NCBI GenBank assembly: GCA_041447175.1
Contig: CP166960.1
Coordinates: forward strand, 1,690,519 to 1,754,518
Direction: 5' to 3'
Length of the DNA: 64,000 nucleotides
Origin: Candidatus Bathyarchaeia archaeon
GTDB lineage: Archaea; Thermoproteota; Bathyarchaeia; Bathyarchaeales; Bathycorpusculaceae
This document shows, one piece after another, positions 19,641 through 28,479 of this stretch. Position numbers and translations under genes: made by a program. The notes under the pieces were generated by a model. It was not told the DNA's origin. It saw nothing but the letters and a program-made list of their open reading frames with translations, and ran no database searches. Position 1 is the stretch's first letter; each line of letters begins with the position of its first letter.

Positions 19641-20357
19641 ATGGCAATGGGTAAGAAAGCATGCATAATCGTAACCCTAATGCTCTTACCTTTAGCAATG
19701 ATTAGTGTAATTAATGCGCAGAATATTCCTAAGCCATCCGTGCCAGTTTCCGCTTTAGCTTCTTTAGCGGACGTCACTACCGCTCAGGGGGCGACTACAA
19801 CAGACTCAACTACAGGAGCAACTTCAACAGAGCTTGTTGTTAACGGAATTAAAATCAGCGTTATCAATCAACCTTTTTCTTACTCCTTTAATGGCACCAC
19901 CTACGTCTTGTGCTATGATTACCGCTACAAAGCCCATTCGGCACAGAACTGGGAAAAATCCCCTTACACTCAGAACAATAGTTATCCGCTACAGTCAAAT
20001 TCAGGCACCACCTGGCTATTGGTTGAAGAAATTAGCATTCCACAACCTGCAGACGATGCCCAAATTGACTTTCAAGTGCAAGCAATTGCAGGACACTACC
20101 ACCAAACAGAATCAGGCACTTTCATTTTTCCTGACCAAACAAGCGGTTGGACTCCAACCCACACAGTGACCATTTCATATCCAACCCAAACAGTAACCGG
20201 TCCGCGCCCTACAATGCACACAGATTCACCGCCCCCTTCGCCTTCTCCAACAATACCCGAGTTGCCAGTCGGGATTGTTCTGCCATTTCTAACCGTCACG
20301 GGTTTACTGGTCTACTTAGCAAGCACAAACCATAGAAACTGGAAAAAGACTATTTGA
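19641..20357 (+). CDS. Secreted protein with PEF(P)-like C-terminal anchor
   Basis: A 238-residue protein with a signal peptide (MGKKACIIVTLMLLPLAM, then VINAQ), a Thr/Ser-rich stretch (TTDSTTGATST), a beta-rich middle with YSFNGTTYVLCYDYRY, then a Pro/Ser spacer (PPPSPSPTIPELPVGI), a hydrophobic helix and a basic tail (HRNWKK). The order spacer, PTIPE-(L/F)-P, helix, basic tail is the same as in the beta-helix protein at 23644-25230. It resembles the archaeal PEF-CTERM type of sorting signal. The gene ends 200 bases before the integrated element. The middle domain is unidentified. Confidence 0.7.
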   Translation: MAMGKKACIIVTLMLLPLAMISVINAQNIPKPSVPVSALASLADVTTAQGATTTDSTTGATSTELVVNGIKISVINQPFSYSFNGTTYVLCYDYRYKAHSAQNWEKSPYTQNNSYPLQSNSGTTWLLVEEISIPQPADDAQIDFQVQAIAGHYHQTESGTFIFPDQTSGWTPTHTVTISYPTQTVTGPRPTMHTDSPPPSPSPTIPELPVGIVLPFLTVTGLLVYLASTNHRNWKKTI

Positions 20358-20593
20358 TGTTCACTTTGTATATACGCACTTCGCATTCCTCTTCCGCGAG
20401 TAAACCTTCCTCAATCAAGACAACACCAAACTATCAAACAGGATGTCTTTTCAAAATCAAGCTCGTCCAAATGGTTTTCGCGGTTAATCTTTTCAGGGAG
20501 AAAATTCAGAGCTTTATCGCTCAGTTAATACGCAGATAAAAAACGGGCGCGCAAATTTTGGAAAGCCAAAAGGAAAGGGAAATAACGTTAACT

Positions 20594-20640
20594 ATGGCGG
20601 GCGGGGAGGGATTTGAACCCTCGACCCCCAACTTAGGAGG
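20594..20640. repeat. attL: 47-bp direct repeat (tRNA-Arg 3' half)
   Basis: Identical over all 47 bases to 29803-29849; flanking bases differ immediately on both sides. The minus strand reads as the anticodon loop, variable region, T arm, acceptor strand and CCA of tRNA-Arg(CCU), but no 5' half follows, so this copy is not a tRNA gene. In the plus-strand frame it encodes MAGGEGFEPSTPNLGG as part of the integrase. Confidence 0.93.
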
Positions 20641-21493
20641 AAAGAAAATAGATGGCTTGGATGTTGACCAATTCAAAGAATACCTATACAACAAGTACTG
20701 CAGGTCATATGCCAGCCAAATACTAAACTTTGTCTGCAAAAACGGTAAAGACTTCTTAGAAAACCCCTCAAAGCTGTTAACCATTAAGCCTTCAGTTAGA
20801 GGCAATGCACTCAAGTCAATGGTCTGTTTAGCCAAGTACCTTGGATGCTATGAAGAGTACAAAGGCAAGCTGAAAAGTCACGGAATTAAGTGGACTAATG
20901 AAGATACAGCGTTCAACGGCTTTCTAAGCATATTCTCAAAGCAACATGACACCTTGCCCCAATGGGTAAAAGAAGCCACAAGAGTTCTGCATGATAATGA
21001 GAGATTATTTCTAAGATTCCTTGCAACCACTGGGCTAAGGAAGAACGAGGGTATAACTTCTTTCAATATGGTTATAGAGCTTAACTCAGCTGGGAAACTC
21101 TGCGAATACTACAATGAAGAGCTAAACGTGCTGGAGCACTTCAAATATGGTAAGCTATTTCTAAGAGACACCAAAAATGCCTACATCAGCTTTGTAACTA
21201 AAGCCCTGATAAAAGAGATTTGTAGAAGTCAGCCAGTCTCTAATTATGCCATTCATTCTAGGCTAGATCGAAAGCACCTGAAGATGAGATTCAAGGAGCT
21301 AAGAAGCTATCACAACAGCTACCTACGAAAGCATGGCATAATCTCAGAGCTGGTAGATGTATTGGCTGGAAGAGTGCCTAAGACGGTATTTGTTAGACAC
21401 TACTTAGGTGAGGAAATGAATGCATTCAGCAACCAAGTTTTGTTTATAGAAAAAGAATTAGAAACGAAATTGCTTTCTAAACTGGTTAAATAA
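20594..21493 (+). CDS. Tyrosine integrase, C-terminal part (split gene)
   Basis: Catalytic part of an SSV-type tyrosine recombinase, about 299 residues from the ATG inside attL. A long helical region (DQFKEYLYNKYCRSYASQIL) precedes the catalytic domain. The expected residues are visible: Arg in ATTGLRKNEG, a Lys in FLRDTKNAYISF, Arg and His in KELRSYHNSYLRKHGI, GR in VLAGRVPKT, and the likely nucleophile Tyr in FVRHYLGEE. The frame is open upstream to 20558 only by chance of host sequence. The N-terminal part is at 29545-29849; in the integrated state neither piece makes a whole enzyme, so excision would need help from elsewhere. Confidence 0.9.
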   Translation: MAGGEGFEPSTPNLGGKKIDGLDVDQFKEYLYNKYCRSYASQILNFVCKNGKDFLENPSKLLTIKPSVRGNALKSMVCLAKYLGCYEEYKGKLKSHGIKWTNEDTAFNGFLSIFSKQHDTLPQWVKEATRVLHDNERLFLRFLATTGLRKNEGITSFNMVIELNSAGKLCEYYNEELNVLEHFKYGKLFLRDTKNAYISFVTKALIKEICRSQPVSNYAIHSRLDRKHLKMRFKELRSYHNSYLRKHGIISELVDVLAGRVPKTVFVRHYLGEEMNAFSNQVLFIEKELETKLLSKLVK

Positions 21494-21531
21494 TCTTAAA
21501 TCTTAAAAACTACTACTCTATTTGACTTGCT

Positions 21532-22410
21532 TTGAGCGGAAAACAGAAGTATCAAAACATTGTTCAAGAAATAAGGAATGACTTAGAATACATTAGAGAA
21601 TTACATGGGAGATTAATAACTGACCTAAGTCACGCAGAAAACCCTGTTCCAGCACCTCTAGACAAGATTCGTATTTTAAAGCTAAGGCGGTGGATAACTG
21701 ACATTTTTATAGATAAAATATTTGAGACAACTTTGAAAGTTAAAAACCTGCTAAAAGACCTATCTCTTGGTGTACATTATTGTTTTGACGCTTTTATCAA
21801 AGCATCTGGAGAAATAATAGAACACCTCAAAGGCATTGCTTTTTCTCAGACTTTGCGCATGAGTAGTGAGGAAGTTAAAATCGGTTTAAAGAAGCTGGAT
21901 TTTAATTTAGAGAGTTATGAGGTCAATGCTGAGAGATTGTTTGTAGAAATACGCAGTTTTCTTTACAGTACAGAATGGAAAAGGATGGCCAATGTTAGAG
22001 TTGAAGATTATGTTTTACCTACAAAACGTAACTCATATGTTAGCGCCAGAGAGGAACTTGAGAAAGCAAAGCAAGCGGTAAAGGATAATCATTGGGATGA
22101 AGTTTTAAATCATCTTAGACCTGCGATTGATTTGTCTATAAAAGAAAAGTTCAGTTTTAAGAAAATAAACCCGATGAAACAATTCTTGTTAGCTGCTAAG
22201 GAATCAGGTTTACCCCTCCCTACATATACTATGCTTTATGACTATTTTGATGAAGGTTCTCAGAGAATTCACTCAGGCAAACTTAATACTCCTTTTGAGT
22301 GTCAGAAAGCGTTAGAGTTTGTTGCTGGCTTCATAGACCGACTTGAGTTAATAGATGTCTCTGAAAAACAGATTGAAGAGTTTAAGCAGAAATGTAAGTG
22401 TGTAGAGTGA
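21532..22410 (+). CDS. Hypothetical helical protein, HEPN-like C-terminal half
   Basis: A 292-residue AT-rich, almost all-helical protein, starting at TTG 21532 shortly after the integrase. The N-terminal half has heptad-like charge patterns (QEIRNDLEYIRELHGRLI). The C-terminal third, with REELEKAKQAVKDNHWDEV, LRPAIDLSIKEKF and YDYFDEGSQRIHSGKLN, looks like HEPN or abortive-infection helical domains, including a short R-x-H, but the strict R-x4-6-H motif is not present. Co-directional with the integrase part and the next two genes. Function unknown. Confidence 0.6.
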   Translation: MSGKQKYQNIVQEIRNDLEYIRELHGRLITDLSHAENPVPAPLDKIRILKLRRWITDIFIDKIFETTLKVKNLLKDLSLGVHYCFDAFIKASGEIIEHLKGIAFSQTLRMSSEEVKIGLKKLDFNLESYEVNAERLFVEIRSFLYSTEWKRMANVRVEDYVLPTKRNSYVSAREELEKAKQAVKDNHWDEVLNHLRPAIDLSIKEKFSFKKINPMKQFLLAAKESGLPLPTYTMLYDYFDEGSQRIHSGKLNTPFECQKALEFVAGFIDRLELIDVSEKQIEEFKQKCKCVE

Positions 22411-22461
22411 TCTATCTCTGAAGTCTCTGAAAAAAATTACCTTTGCTGAATTTAAGAAAAG

Positions 22462-22740
22462 TTGGAAGAGCAAATAGCTAAGATTGAAGCCAGAGCCTTG
22501 GATAATGAAGCGGTGAGCAGAATATCATTACATTTCGATTCAGAGAAGGATAATTTTGAAATGCCCTTAGACGAGGAAGTAAAATATACAGATGTACTTT
22601 TTGAATTAGAGATGTTAGAGTCTAAGTTACAAATTGCTCTTGAGACTGCTAACAGTCGTTTTAAGTTAGAGAACAGGGGGATATGGGCTAAGGCATTCAA
22701 TGGCTTTTTTGATAAGTTGGCACAGAAACATGGAAAATAG
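22462..22740 (+). CDS. Small hypothetical acidic protein
   Basis: A 92-residue protein starting at TTG 22462 (MEEQIAKIEARALD). It is acidic and mostly helical, with a possible coiled-coil stretch VLFELEMLESKLQIALETAN. It lies 51 bases after the preceding gene in the same direction and is probably co-transcribed. No known domain. Confidence 0.45.
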   Translation: MEEQIAKIEARALDNEAVSRISLHFDSEKDNFEMPLDEEVKYTDVLFELEMLESKLQIALETANSRFKLENRGIWAKAFNGFFDKLAQKHGK

Positions 22741-22948
22741 TTTTTATGGGAATAGGTCTTTTTCTTGACCACTCTTGTTCTATGTCCTCTCAACTTAAAA
22801 GCCACGCCACAGCAGGCAAGCGCAGGGTCAATGACCAAAAAGTGTCAAAGAAGGACATTGAGACGTAAGACCATTTGCCCAATATGACATCATGCAGTTC
22901 AAAAAAGAATTAAACACAGTCTTGTAGACAAAAAAGAGGTCGTGAAAC

Positions 22949-23524
22949 ATGACGAAATATTATCCAATAGATTTTTTCTTTGATGGAACTCCTAAATCTG
23001 AACAATACTTTGTGTATGCAGATGTAAACAAACAAGCAGTAGAGCTGCTACTGGATGCTTTTTCCGAGGAATCAACAGCACATAGCCATTCATTAGCGCC
23101 AGTTGTTTATTTGTTGAGGCAGTATATTGAGCTGCAACTAAAGGGAATTATAGCATTTAATGAAGAGTGCCATGTTGTTTGGAGGACTCACAACATTCAG
23201 TCTCTCTATGAAGAAGCGATGCGCAATGTTAAAAAACAATACGGAACTGACCAAATAGGGCAGGCTAATCCTGAAGTTGAAAAATTCATTTTAGCTTTGT
23301 CTAATTTTGACCCGAAATGTGAAGCCTTCAGATACCCAGAAACTGTTGACGGAGAAAGTTTTGCAGAGTTGGCTGAAAAGATGGACCCGTGGCTCTATGA
23401 AACCATCACTGTGTTTGAGAAATTTGCTGACATTGCAACCAAAGTTATTGACGACCTAGAAGGAATAGAGGGCTACCTTGATATCATGTGGGCTAACGAA
23501 CAAGAAGGGTTTGCTAATCAGTAG
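22949..23524 (+). CDS. Hypothetical HEPN-like helical protein
   Basis: A 191-residue protein whose centre, LAPVVYLLRQYIELQLKGII followed after about 14 residues by THNIQSLYEEA, is a pattern I know from stand-alone HEPN-like proteins (a long helix, then a His starting the next helix). GAGGTC lies about 8 bases before the ATG. It ends acidic (LEGIEGYLDIMWANEQEG). It is the last of three plus-strand genes behind the integrase and is followed by a convergent gene. An RNase or defence role would be inference only. Confidence 0.55.
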   Translation: MTKYYPIDFFFDGTPKSEQYFVYADVNKQAVELLLDAFSEESTAHSHSLAPVVYLLRQYIELQLKGIIAFNEECHVVWRTHNIQSLYEEAMRNVKKQYGTDQIGQANPEVEKFILALSNFDPKCEAFRYPETVDGESFAELAEKMDPWLYETITVFEKFADIATKVIDDLEGIEGYLDIMWANEQEGFANQ

Positions 23525-23643
23525 TTGCTTTCATTTCAACATTCTAGGAAGAGAGAAAAGTTTAGGATATTGCTGAGACAGTTACTACGCCATAGGCGGC
23601 TTCTGTGCTCTGTTGTGCCACAACTTCATTCTTTAATAGATCT

Positions 23644-25230
23644 CTACTGAAGTTTCCCAATTCGTTTTCTGTAGATTAACGCTCCAGCTATTATTGAGAT
23701 AATTATCAGAGTCAAGAATATAGTTGAGGGAAACTCTGGTATTGTAGGCGACGGTTCAACGCTATGGTTTGTTATGTCTGATGGGTTTGCTGTTGTGATT
23801 GTGGTTTGTGGTTCGCGACTTGAAGAAGGTGAGGGAGAGACTGAAATAATTGCACTTTTGTATATTGGGTAATGGTCTATGTTTGCTCCATTGATAACAT
23901 ATGGTGCATTTCCTATGCCAGAGTTTTCAACTTCAGTTGCATTGGGATACAGCACCATATAATCACTCCAGTTGTTTCCTACCTGACCGTTATCCCATAA
24001 ATTAGACTCATTCCCAGCACTAACATAACATCCAGGAGGATTTTTAATATCTGAATCGCGAGGCAACAAAATATTCTTGTAAAGGAGATTGTCGCCAGAG
24101 TTAGATAGCTTGATAGCATAATGCCCTTGTACATAAGGGGTGAAGGTAATAGTGTTGTTCGTTATGGTGTTTTTAGTGGCATTTTCCATTTTGATGCCTC
24201 CCTCATTGTTTGCAATATAATTTCCGCTGATAAGGTCATTTTGAGCCGTGAGGTAAAGTCCATAATCAAACTTTCCAGTTATTGTATTATTGGAAATAAT
24301 GTTGTTTTGCCCACCATAATCTCCAATGGCATTTCCAGATGCATAGTTGTCATCAAAGCTTCTTGTCAAATTATTTCCAATCACAATACAAGAACTGCAC
24401 TGATTTATTGAGATTGTTCCTTTGAAAGCCAAGCGATTATCAAGTATGCATAGGTTTTTGCCACTAGCAACAAGTTCAACAAAATCATTATCACTAATAG
24501 TTAAGTTATTGCCATAAGCGCTAAGAGACGAGACAAGTCCAAAACTGTTATGTATAAACTGAGTATTGCTGCCATTTATTGAAGCGCTAGTACTGATGAG
24601 GTTTTTAGCAAAATACGAGTTTTCTCCATGTGCAAGCCAAAGGCTCGGTTGAACTCTATCCCCTTCTTTGTTTGTTATGTTATTGCCTATCACTTTGTTG
24701 TAAGATCCAATAAGTCCTAAACCGTTTATGCTGTTGTTTGAAATCAGGTTCGTGGTGCTAAGGCTTTCCAATTGAACACCAACCCCATTACCAGTTATAT
24801 TGTTTCCAGAAATGCAGCCATTTGTAAGACTTCCTCTTATACCCACATTAAAGTCGGTTATGACTAAATTCCTGATTGACACGTTGCTCAGTTCATTTAG
24901 GGTAAGTCCAGTAACTGCATAATAATCATCAAAAGGTGTGGGGTAGTTCCGCGTTTCAGTACCATTAATGGTGAAGCCTGAACCATCAATAACAATATCG
25001 CTTTTTTCTATAGCTATTCCGTGAGAATTGTAAATGTTATCCGTAAAAACATAGGTGTCTCCAAAATGTTGAATATTTTCTGTTCCTTCTATACTGCCAT
25101 CTGCTCTAATGATAATGTTTGCATCAACCATAATGGTTTTTCCTTCAACTGGCTTAATGGATGGGGCAATAAATATGACACAGACTAATGCGGTGGTCAG
25201 GCAGCATATGAGGTATTTGTTTGTTCTCAT
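23644..25230 (-). CDS. Beta-helix (NosD/PbH1-type) surface protein with PEFP anchor
   Basis: A 528-residue secreted protein. A signal peptide (LICCLTTALVCVIFIAPSI) is followed by about 380 residues of right-handed parallel beta-helix repeats: many N-N-x-I/L steps such as GNNITGNGVGVQLE, NLISNNSING, YGLYLTAQNDLISGN and KNTITNNTI. This is the NosD/PbH1 family of carbohydrate-acting or surface-structural proteins. Near the end DNGQVGNNWSDY fits archaeal NosD-like proteins. The C-terminus has a Ser/Pro spacer, PTIPEFP, a hydrophobic helix and a basic tail (YRKRIGKLQ). It is part of the element's cargo, unusual for a small mobile element. Confidence 0.85.
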   Translation of the reverse strand: MRTNKYLICCLTTALVCVIFIAPSIKPVEGKTIMVDANIIIRADGSIEGTENIQHFGDTYVFTDNIYNSHGIAIEKSDIVIDGSGFTINGTETRNYPTPFDDYYAVTGLTLNELSNVSIRNLVITDFNVGIRGSLTNGCISGNNITGNGVGVQLESLSTTNLISNNSINGLGLIGSYNKVIGNNITNKEGDRVQPSLWLAHGENSYFAKNLISTSASINGSNTQFIHNSFGLVSSLSAYGNNLTISDNDFVELVASGKNLCILDNRLAFKGTISINQCSSCIVIGNNLTRSFDDNYASGNAIGDYGGQNNIISNNTITGKFDYGLYLTAQNDLISGNYIANNEGGIKMENATKNTITNNTITFTPYVQGHYAIKLSNSGDNLLYKNILLPRDSDIKNPPGCYVSAGNESNLWDNGQVGNNWSDYMVLYPNATEVENSGIGNAPYVINGANIDHYPIYKSAIISVSPSPSSSREPQTTITTANPSDITNHSVEPSPTIPEFPSTIFLTLIIISIIAGALIYRKRIGKLQ

Positions 25231-25345
25231 ATTTCTCCCGTAGCGCTCTGTATTTGTTTTGTTCCCTTTTTATAATTTGTGGCACCATTTTGTGGTTCGG
25301 AAATAATCTTTGTTTGGTTTGGTAACACCAATTTAGGTAACTACA

Positions 25346-25534
25346 ATGCTTGAAGCAGAAGGAAGATTTGTTAACAGACCAACATCTACGGGTGGGAAAC
25401 TTTACGATAAATTCTTCATTTACGTGCCAACAGAAGTAGCTAGAGACGGATTATTTCCATTTGACACCAATGAGAAAGTTAAAGTGAAAATAGATGCCAA
25501 CAACAAAAGGTTAATTGTAGAAAAAGCAGAATAG
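25346..25534 (+). CDS. AbrB/SpoVT-like small DNA-binding protein
   Basis: A 62-residue protein whose middle, FFIYVPTEVARDGLFPFD, and end, KVKVKIDANNKRLIVEKAE, match the swapped-hairpin AbrB fold (strand, short helix, strand rich in K/V). Such proteins are antitoxins or transition-state regulators. There is no toxin gene next to it; it lies alone between two minus-strand genes within the integrated element, and may act as the element's own repressor. Confidence 0.6.
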   Translation: MLEAEGRFVNRPTSTGGKLYDKFFIYVPTEVARDGLFPFDTNEKVKVKIDANNKRLIVEKAE

Positions 25535-25616
25535 GCTGAGAAAATAATAAGAAACACCAAAAAGCCGTACCGTACGGTTTTTCTTAATCTAACTTTCACA
25601 CCTTCTGAAAGGGCTA

Positions 25617-26201
25617 TTAAGTAGAATTTAGGGAAAGAGATAGTTTTTCCCTTAACTTTATTTGCATAGCCTTCTCTTCATAGATATCATCAATTGCCTT
25701 GTTGGAAATCTTTACGCCTTCTTCAAAGAAGTGTTTCCAACCCCTGCCCAACAGTTTACCACTTAAAGTGTGTTTGTCTTTTGCATAATCGGGAATCTCC
25801 AGCTTTCTTTTGTCAGCATAAACAGTAATCAACAAATTATCAACTACCCTACTCTTAGGAGACCTAGCTAAAAACAAAACAGCATAAACTAGAAATAATC
25901 TGCAACCATCATCTTCTCTTCCCTTAAAATCAAAATATTGCCTCTCTAACACATCCACAAGCAAAGTCGCATTGGGATTAGCTAAACCAACATCTTCTGA
26001 CGCTATCACTCTAAGCCTATTCCATAATCCTTTAGGATTTGCAGTCTCTATCTTGGTTGCCCAAAACACAGCCTCATACTCATTCCCTCTTCTAATATCC
26101 TTTTGCAAAGCAGACATCAACTCATCCCACTCATAAACCCCATCTATCTTGGGCTTGGATGCGTTGCCACATTTAGAGAAATTAGTCTGTAAACTAGTCA
26201 T
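25617..26201 (-). CDS. Free-standing RarA/MgsA C-terminal-like protein (no ATPase)
   Basis: A 194-residue protein matching only the C-terminal region of the replication-associated ATPase RarA/MgsA. Segments in the expected order are WDELMSALQKDIRRGNEYEA, VFWATKIETANPKGLWNRL, IASEDVGLANPNATLL, then LFLARSPKSRVVDNLL and IPDYAKDKH with GRGWKHFFEEG. In RarA these follow the AAA+ module and mediate tetramer formation; here no Walker motifs are present. ATG 26201, preceded by GGGTGA at 5 bases, is preferred over 26228. It overlaps the gene upstream by 8 bases. Such free C-terminal modules are, to my memory, found in phage genomes; a role in element replication is inference. Confidence 0.75.
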   Translation of the reverse strand: MTSLQTNFSKCGNASKPKIDGVYEWDELMSALQKDIRRGNEYEAVFWATKIETANPKGLWNRLRVIASEDVGLANPNATLLVDVLERQYFDFKGREDDGCRLFLVYAVLFLARSPKSRVVDNLLITVYADKRKLEIPDYAKDKHTLSGKLLGRGWKHFFEEGVKISNKAIDDIYEEKAMQIKLREKLSLSLNST

Positions 26202-26862
26202 GGCAATCACCCTTCTGTATGGAAGCAAGGAGTCTAACCATAAAAGAATAGTTCAACCTCAACATACAGCTTTTCAGCTTATTTATTCTAATTCTTAATC
26301 TAAAATTTCTTAAATACACTATATTACAGGAATCATTAGTTGGAGTTAACAACACCATCATACTACTAGTTCGGTCATTCTGCAAGTGAGTGTTTCCGAC
26401 ACAGTTGATTTTATAGAATTTAAGGTGAGGATTCTCTTCTATGAGTGATGCAATGAGCGCCCATAATTCATCCGAAGTTGGAAGAGTTTCTGTGTGAATA
26501 TAGATAATGCCCAACTCCTTAGCCTCTTCTATCTGTGATTCACTTCTAGTAGCTCCAAAACTGAAGTGTAATCTAAACTGAATTTTGTCCCCATGTTTAA
26601 CATAATTCCCAGTTACCCATTCTAATCCATTGTATAGGTTGCTATTTATGCTGGTTATTCTTTCATCACTAAAATAGGTATTAGGTTGCCAATAGTTCAC
26701 TTCGTAGGCACCAAATTCTACTCCATTTTTTTTAAAAATGCCATCACAGCCACGCTCACTAACATCATGCGATTTTACAAAATAGCCATGTGAAGTAAAT
26801 GCATACGCAACTAAGTCTTCCGCAATCTTACCTTTCGCTTCATTGTTTTGATTATAAACTAT
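26194..26862 (-). CDS. Hypothetical protein, possible nuclease fold, no standard start codon
   Basis: The first conventional start (GTG 26700) gives 168 residues, but the frame stays open and protein-like for 54 codons more, up to ATA 26862. The extra part reads IVYNQNNEAKGKIAEDLVAY, then FVKSHDVSERGCDGIFKKNG and EFGAYEV. This spacing (E in AED, D in CDG, then EV) resembles the core of restriction-endonuclease-like (PD-(D/E)xK) folds, although the last Lys is replaced by Asn. The gene upstream ends inside this start region, so the start may be an ATA codon or depend on frameshifting. The 3' end overlaps the RarA-like gene by 8 bases. Confidence 0.5.
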   Translation of the reverse strand: MVYNQNNEAKGKIAEDLVAYAFTSHGYFVKSHDVSERGCDGIFKKNGVEFGAYEVNYWQPNTYFSDERITSINSNLYNGLEWVTGNYVKHGDKIQFRLHFSFGATRSESQIEEAKELGIIYIHTETLPTSDELWALIASLIEENPHLKFYKINCVGNTHLQNDRTSSMMVLLTPTNDSCNIVYLRNFRLRIRINKLKSCMLRLNYSFMVRLLASIQKGDCHD

Positions 26863-27124
26863 TACCTTTCACCTTTTCCAAAAATATTTTACCTTTATTC
26901 ATTACAACTCTGACATTCTTAAAATCAGCATTATTCTTCACACGCCACTTAAGAGAAGATAAAATAACCCTAACATTTTGACTAGGAAAGGCTGCTAAGT
27001 TTACCTCGTAATAATCACTTTCAGAAGCTAAAAATTCTCGTAATGCTTCATCATATTGTGGAAGTCTTTTAACCTTAGACTTAGGCATTTTATCTGAGGA
27101 TATTGGTTTACCATATTTTCCCAT
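26852..27124 (-). CDS. Small hypothetical protein
   Basis: A 90-residue basic protein (MGKYGKPISSDKMPKSKVKRL) of no family I recognise. The frame is open to 27184, but the ATG at 27124 has a perfect GGGAG 5 bases before it and is chosen. The end NVRVVMNKGKIFLEKVKG is strand-rich. It begins a three-gene minus-strand cluster in the element, each overlapping the next. Confidence 0.5.
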   Translation of the reverse strand: MGKYGKPISSDKMPKSKVKRLPQYDEALREFLASESDYYEVNLAAFPSQNVRVILSSLKWRVKNNADFKNVRVVMNKGKIFLEKVKGNSL

Positions 27125-27254
27125 TATTTCTCCCAACTTTTCCAAAAAACGATTGTCGTAATCTGTAATATATAATAGGTACAACGTAACTTATAAGCGT
27201 TGGTCTAGAATTTCAATTGAAGGCAGACATAAGCAAAAAAAATTCAGTTAAGAG

Positions 27255-27989
27255 CTATATGGGGTGTCTGATGTATTTCTGCATAAGTGGAATTAATCCG
27301 TTAGTAACTTCTATCTCAATTAGTTTGGCAGTATCTATGTAGTATAAACGCAGTTTCTGAATATGAGGCGCTGATAATCTCAATAGCTCATCACATTGAT
27401 TTGGATATCCAAAAGGACCCTTTGGATGCAACCCATTTTCAAACATATCAAATTTTGCTTCAAACAGTTTTTCTGAAAGATTTAGTTTACGCTCATTAAG
27501 AAGGTCTCTATATACTCCATGGTCAAGTATCCAATTAGCAATCACACCCGCATCATGAGCATCAATAGAAAATTGTGTGATGTAGGTTTTCCAATCTTCG
27601 TAAATGTGACGCCTAGTCTCAGCATTTAATTTGGATAATTCTCTAAATCTAGGGCATATCTGATTGGAAAAAAGAGCTATCTTCTCATAGAGTCTCTTGT
27701 CATGAGCCATCATAAACTCAAATAACCCACTTTTTCTGATTCTTTCTAATTCTACAAAGTCTGTTCGCAACATATCAGGTCTTTCTAAAAAATTTTCAAA
27801 CGTTTCCTTCTTGGTGTGAATTTCTGATAGAAGAGGAATATATGTCTCCTTAACATTACTTATAATGTATTGAGACCGGTATTCCCACTTTCTAACCATA
27901 AACAGAAAAACTGCGTTACCAACAACAGTCAAGCTAGCAGCCAAAAGAGGAATAAACAAAGGATTGGCAAATACATCTACAACAGCCAT
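27255..27989 (-). CDS. Hypothetical membrane-anchored helical protein
   Basis: A 244-residue protein with one N-terminal membrane segment (LFIPLLAASLTVVGNAVFLF) followed by a largely helical cytoplasmic domain rich in charged and aromatic residues. No motif is recognised. It is AT-rich like the rest of the element. It is upstream of, and in the same direction as, the three-gene cluster at 25617-27124, separated by 130 bases. Confidence 0.5.
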   Translation of the reverse strand: MAVVDVFANPLFIPLLAASLTVVGNAVFLFMVRKWEYRSQYIISNVKETYIPLLSEIHTKKETFENFLERPDMLRTDFVELERIRKSGLFEFMMAHDKRLYEKIALFSNQICPRFRELSKLNAETRRHIYEDWKTYITQFSIDAHDAGVIANWILDHGVYRDLLNERKLNLSEKLFEAKFDMFENGLHPKGPFGYPNQCDELLRLSAPHIQKLRLYYIDTAKLIEIEVTNGLIPLMQKYIRHPI

Positions 27990-28479
27990 CTGTTATACGC
28001 TCAGTCTATTTTAGCTAAAATACTTCTCAGTTGTTTAAAAAACTTCATTTTCCATGGTCCATGGTAAAATATTAATTTGTAATCACCACGCGTAAACATG
28101 TCCCTCCATGTCACCTATATCACGATACTATTTAACTACTTTATTCGTTCAGCTAAGTTTCTACGTTGACCAGAGCATCAGCTTTAAGAGATGGAGCAGG
28201 CACCAAGACCATTGACCATAAGCAGAAAAGAAGGACTAACACATGGATACAACGTTAAAACCAACATGAAAAACATATTTCGTCACAAAAAGTGGACATA
28301 CTCTACAAGAGGCATTGGAAAATTGTGTATACACCAAGAAAGGCATTGGTGGCGTATAATATGGGTAAGAAAAAGCCAATCTCTGAAGACACAAAGAAAA
28401 GAGACATACAACCAATTCAGAATCTCTGTTTATTAGGCATAACCCACTAAAACCGTACGGGTCATTTAGTAAATATAAG
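27990..28479. other. Intergenic stretch in the element
   Basis: A 490-base AT-rich gap between divergent genes. Open frames here are short: one of 81 codons from 28191 and one of 52 codons from GTG 28292 (VDILYKRHWKIVYTPRKALV, ending GITH). Neither has an SD or a known domain, so they are not called. The gap may contain the element's origin or regulatory region, but no iterons or strong palindromes are seen. Confidence 0.4.

Noticed and set aside
20594-20640. A tRNA gene at the left repeat
   Set aside because: Only the 3' half is present; no D arm or 5' acceptor strand precedes it on the minus strand.
20558-21493. Reading the left-end integrase as a complete, independent gene
   Set aside because: It lacks the N-terminal domain found at the other end, and its apparent first residues before 20594 are host sequence; the MAGGEGFEPSTP stretch is translated tRNA.
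28191-28450. Short open frames in the large gap of the element
   Set aside because: Two different frames look slightly protein-like but neither has an SD, conserved motif or convincing start.
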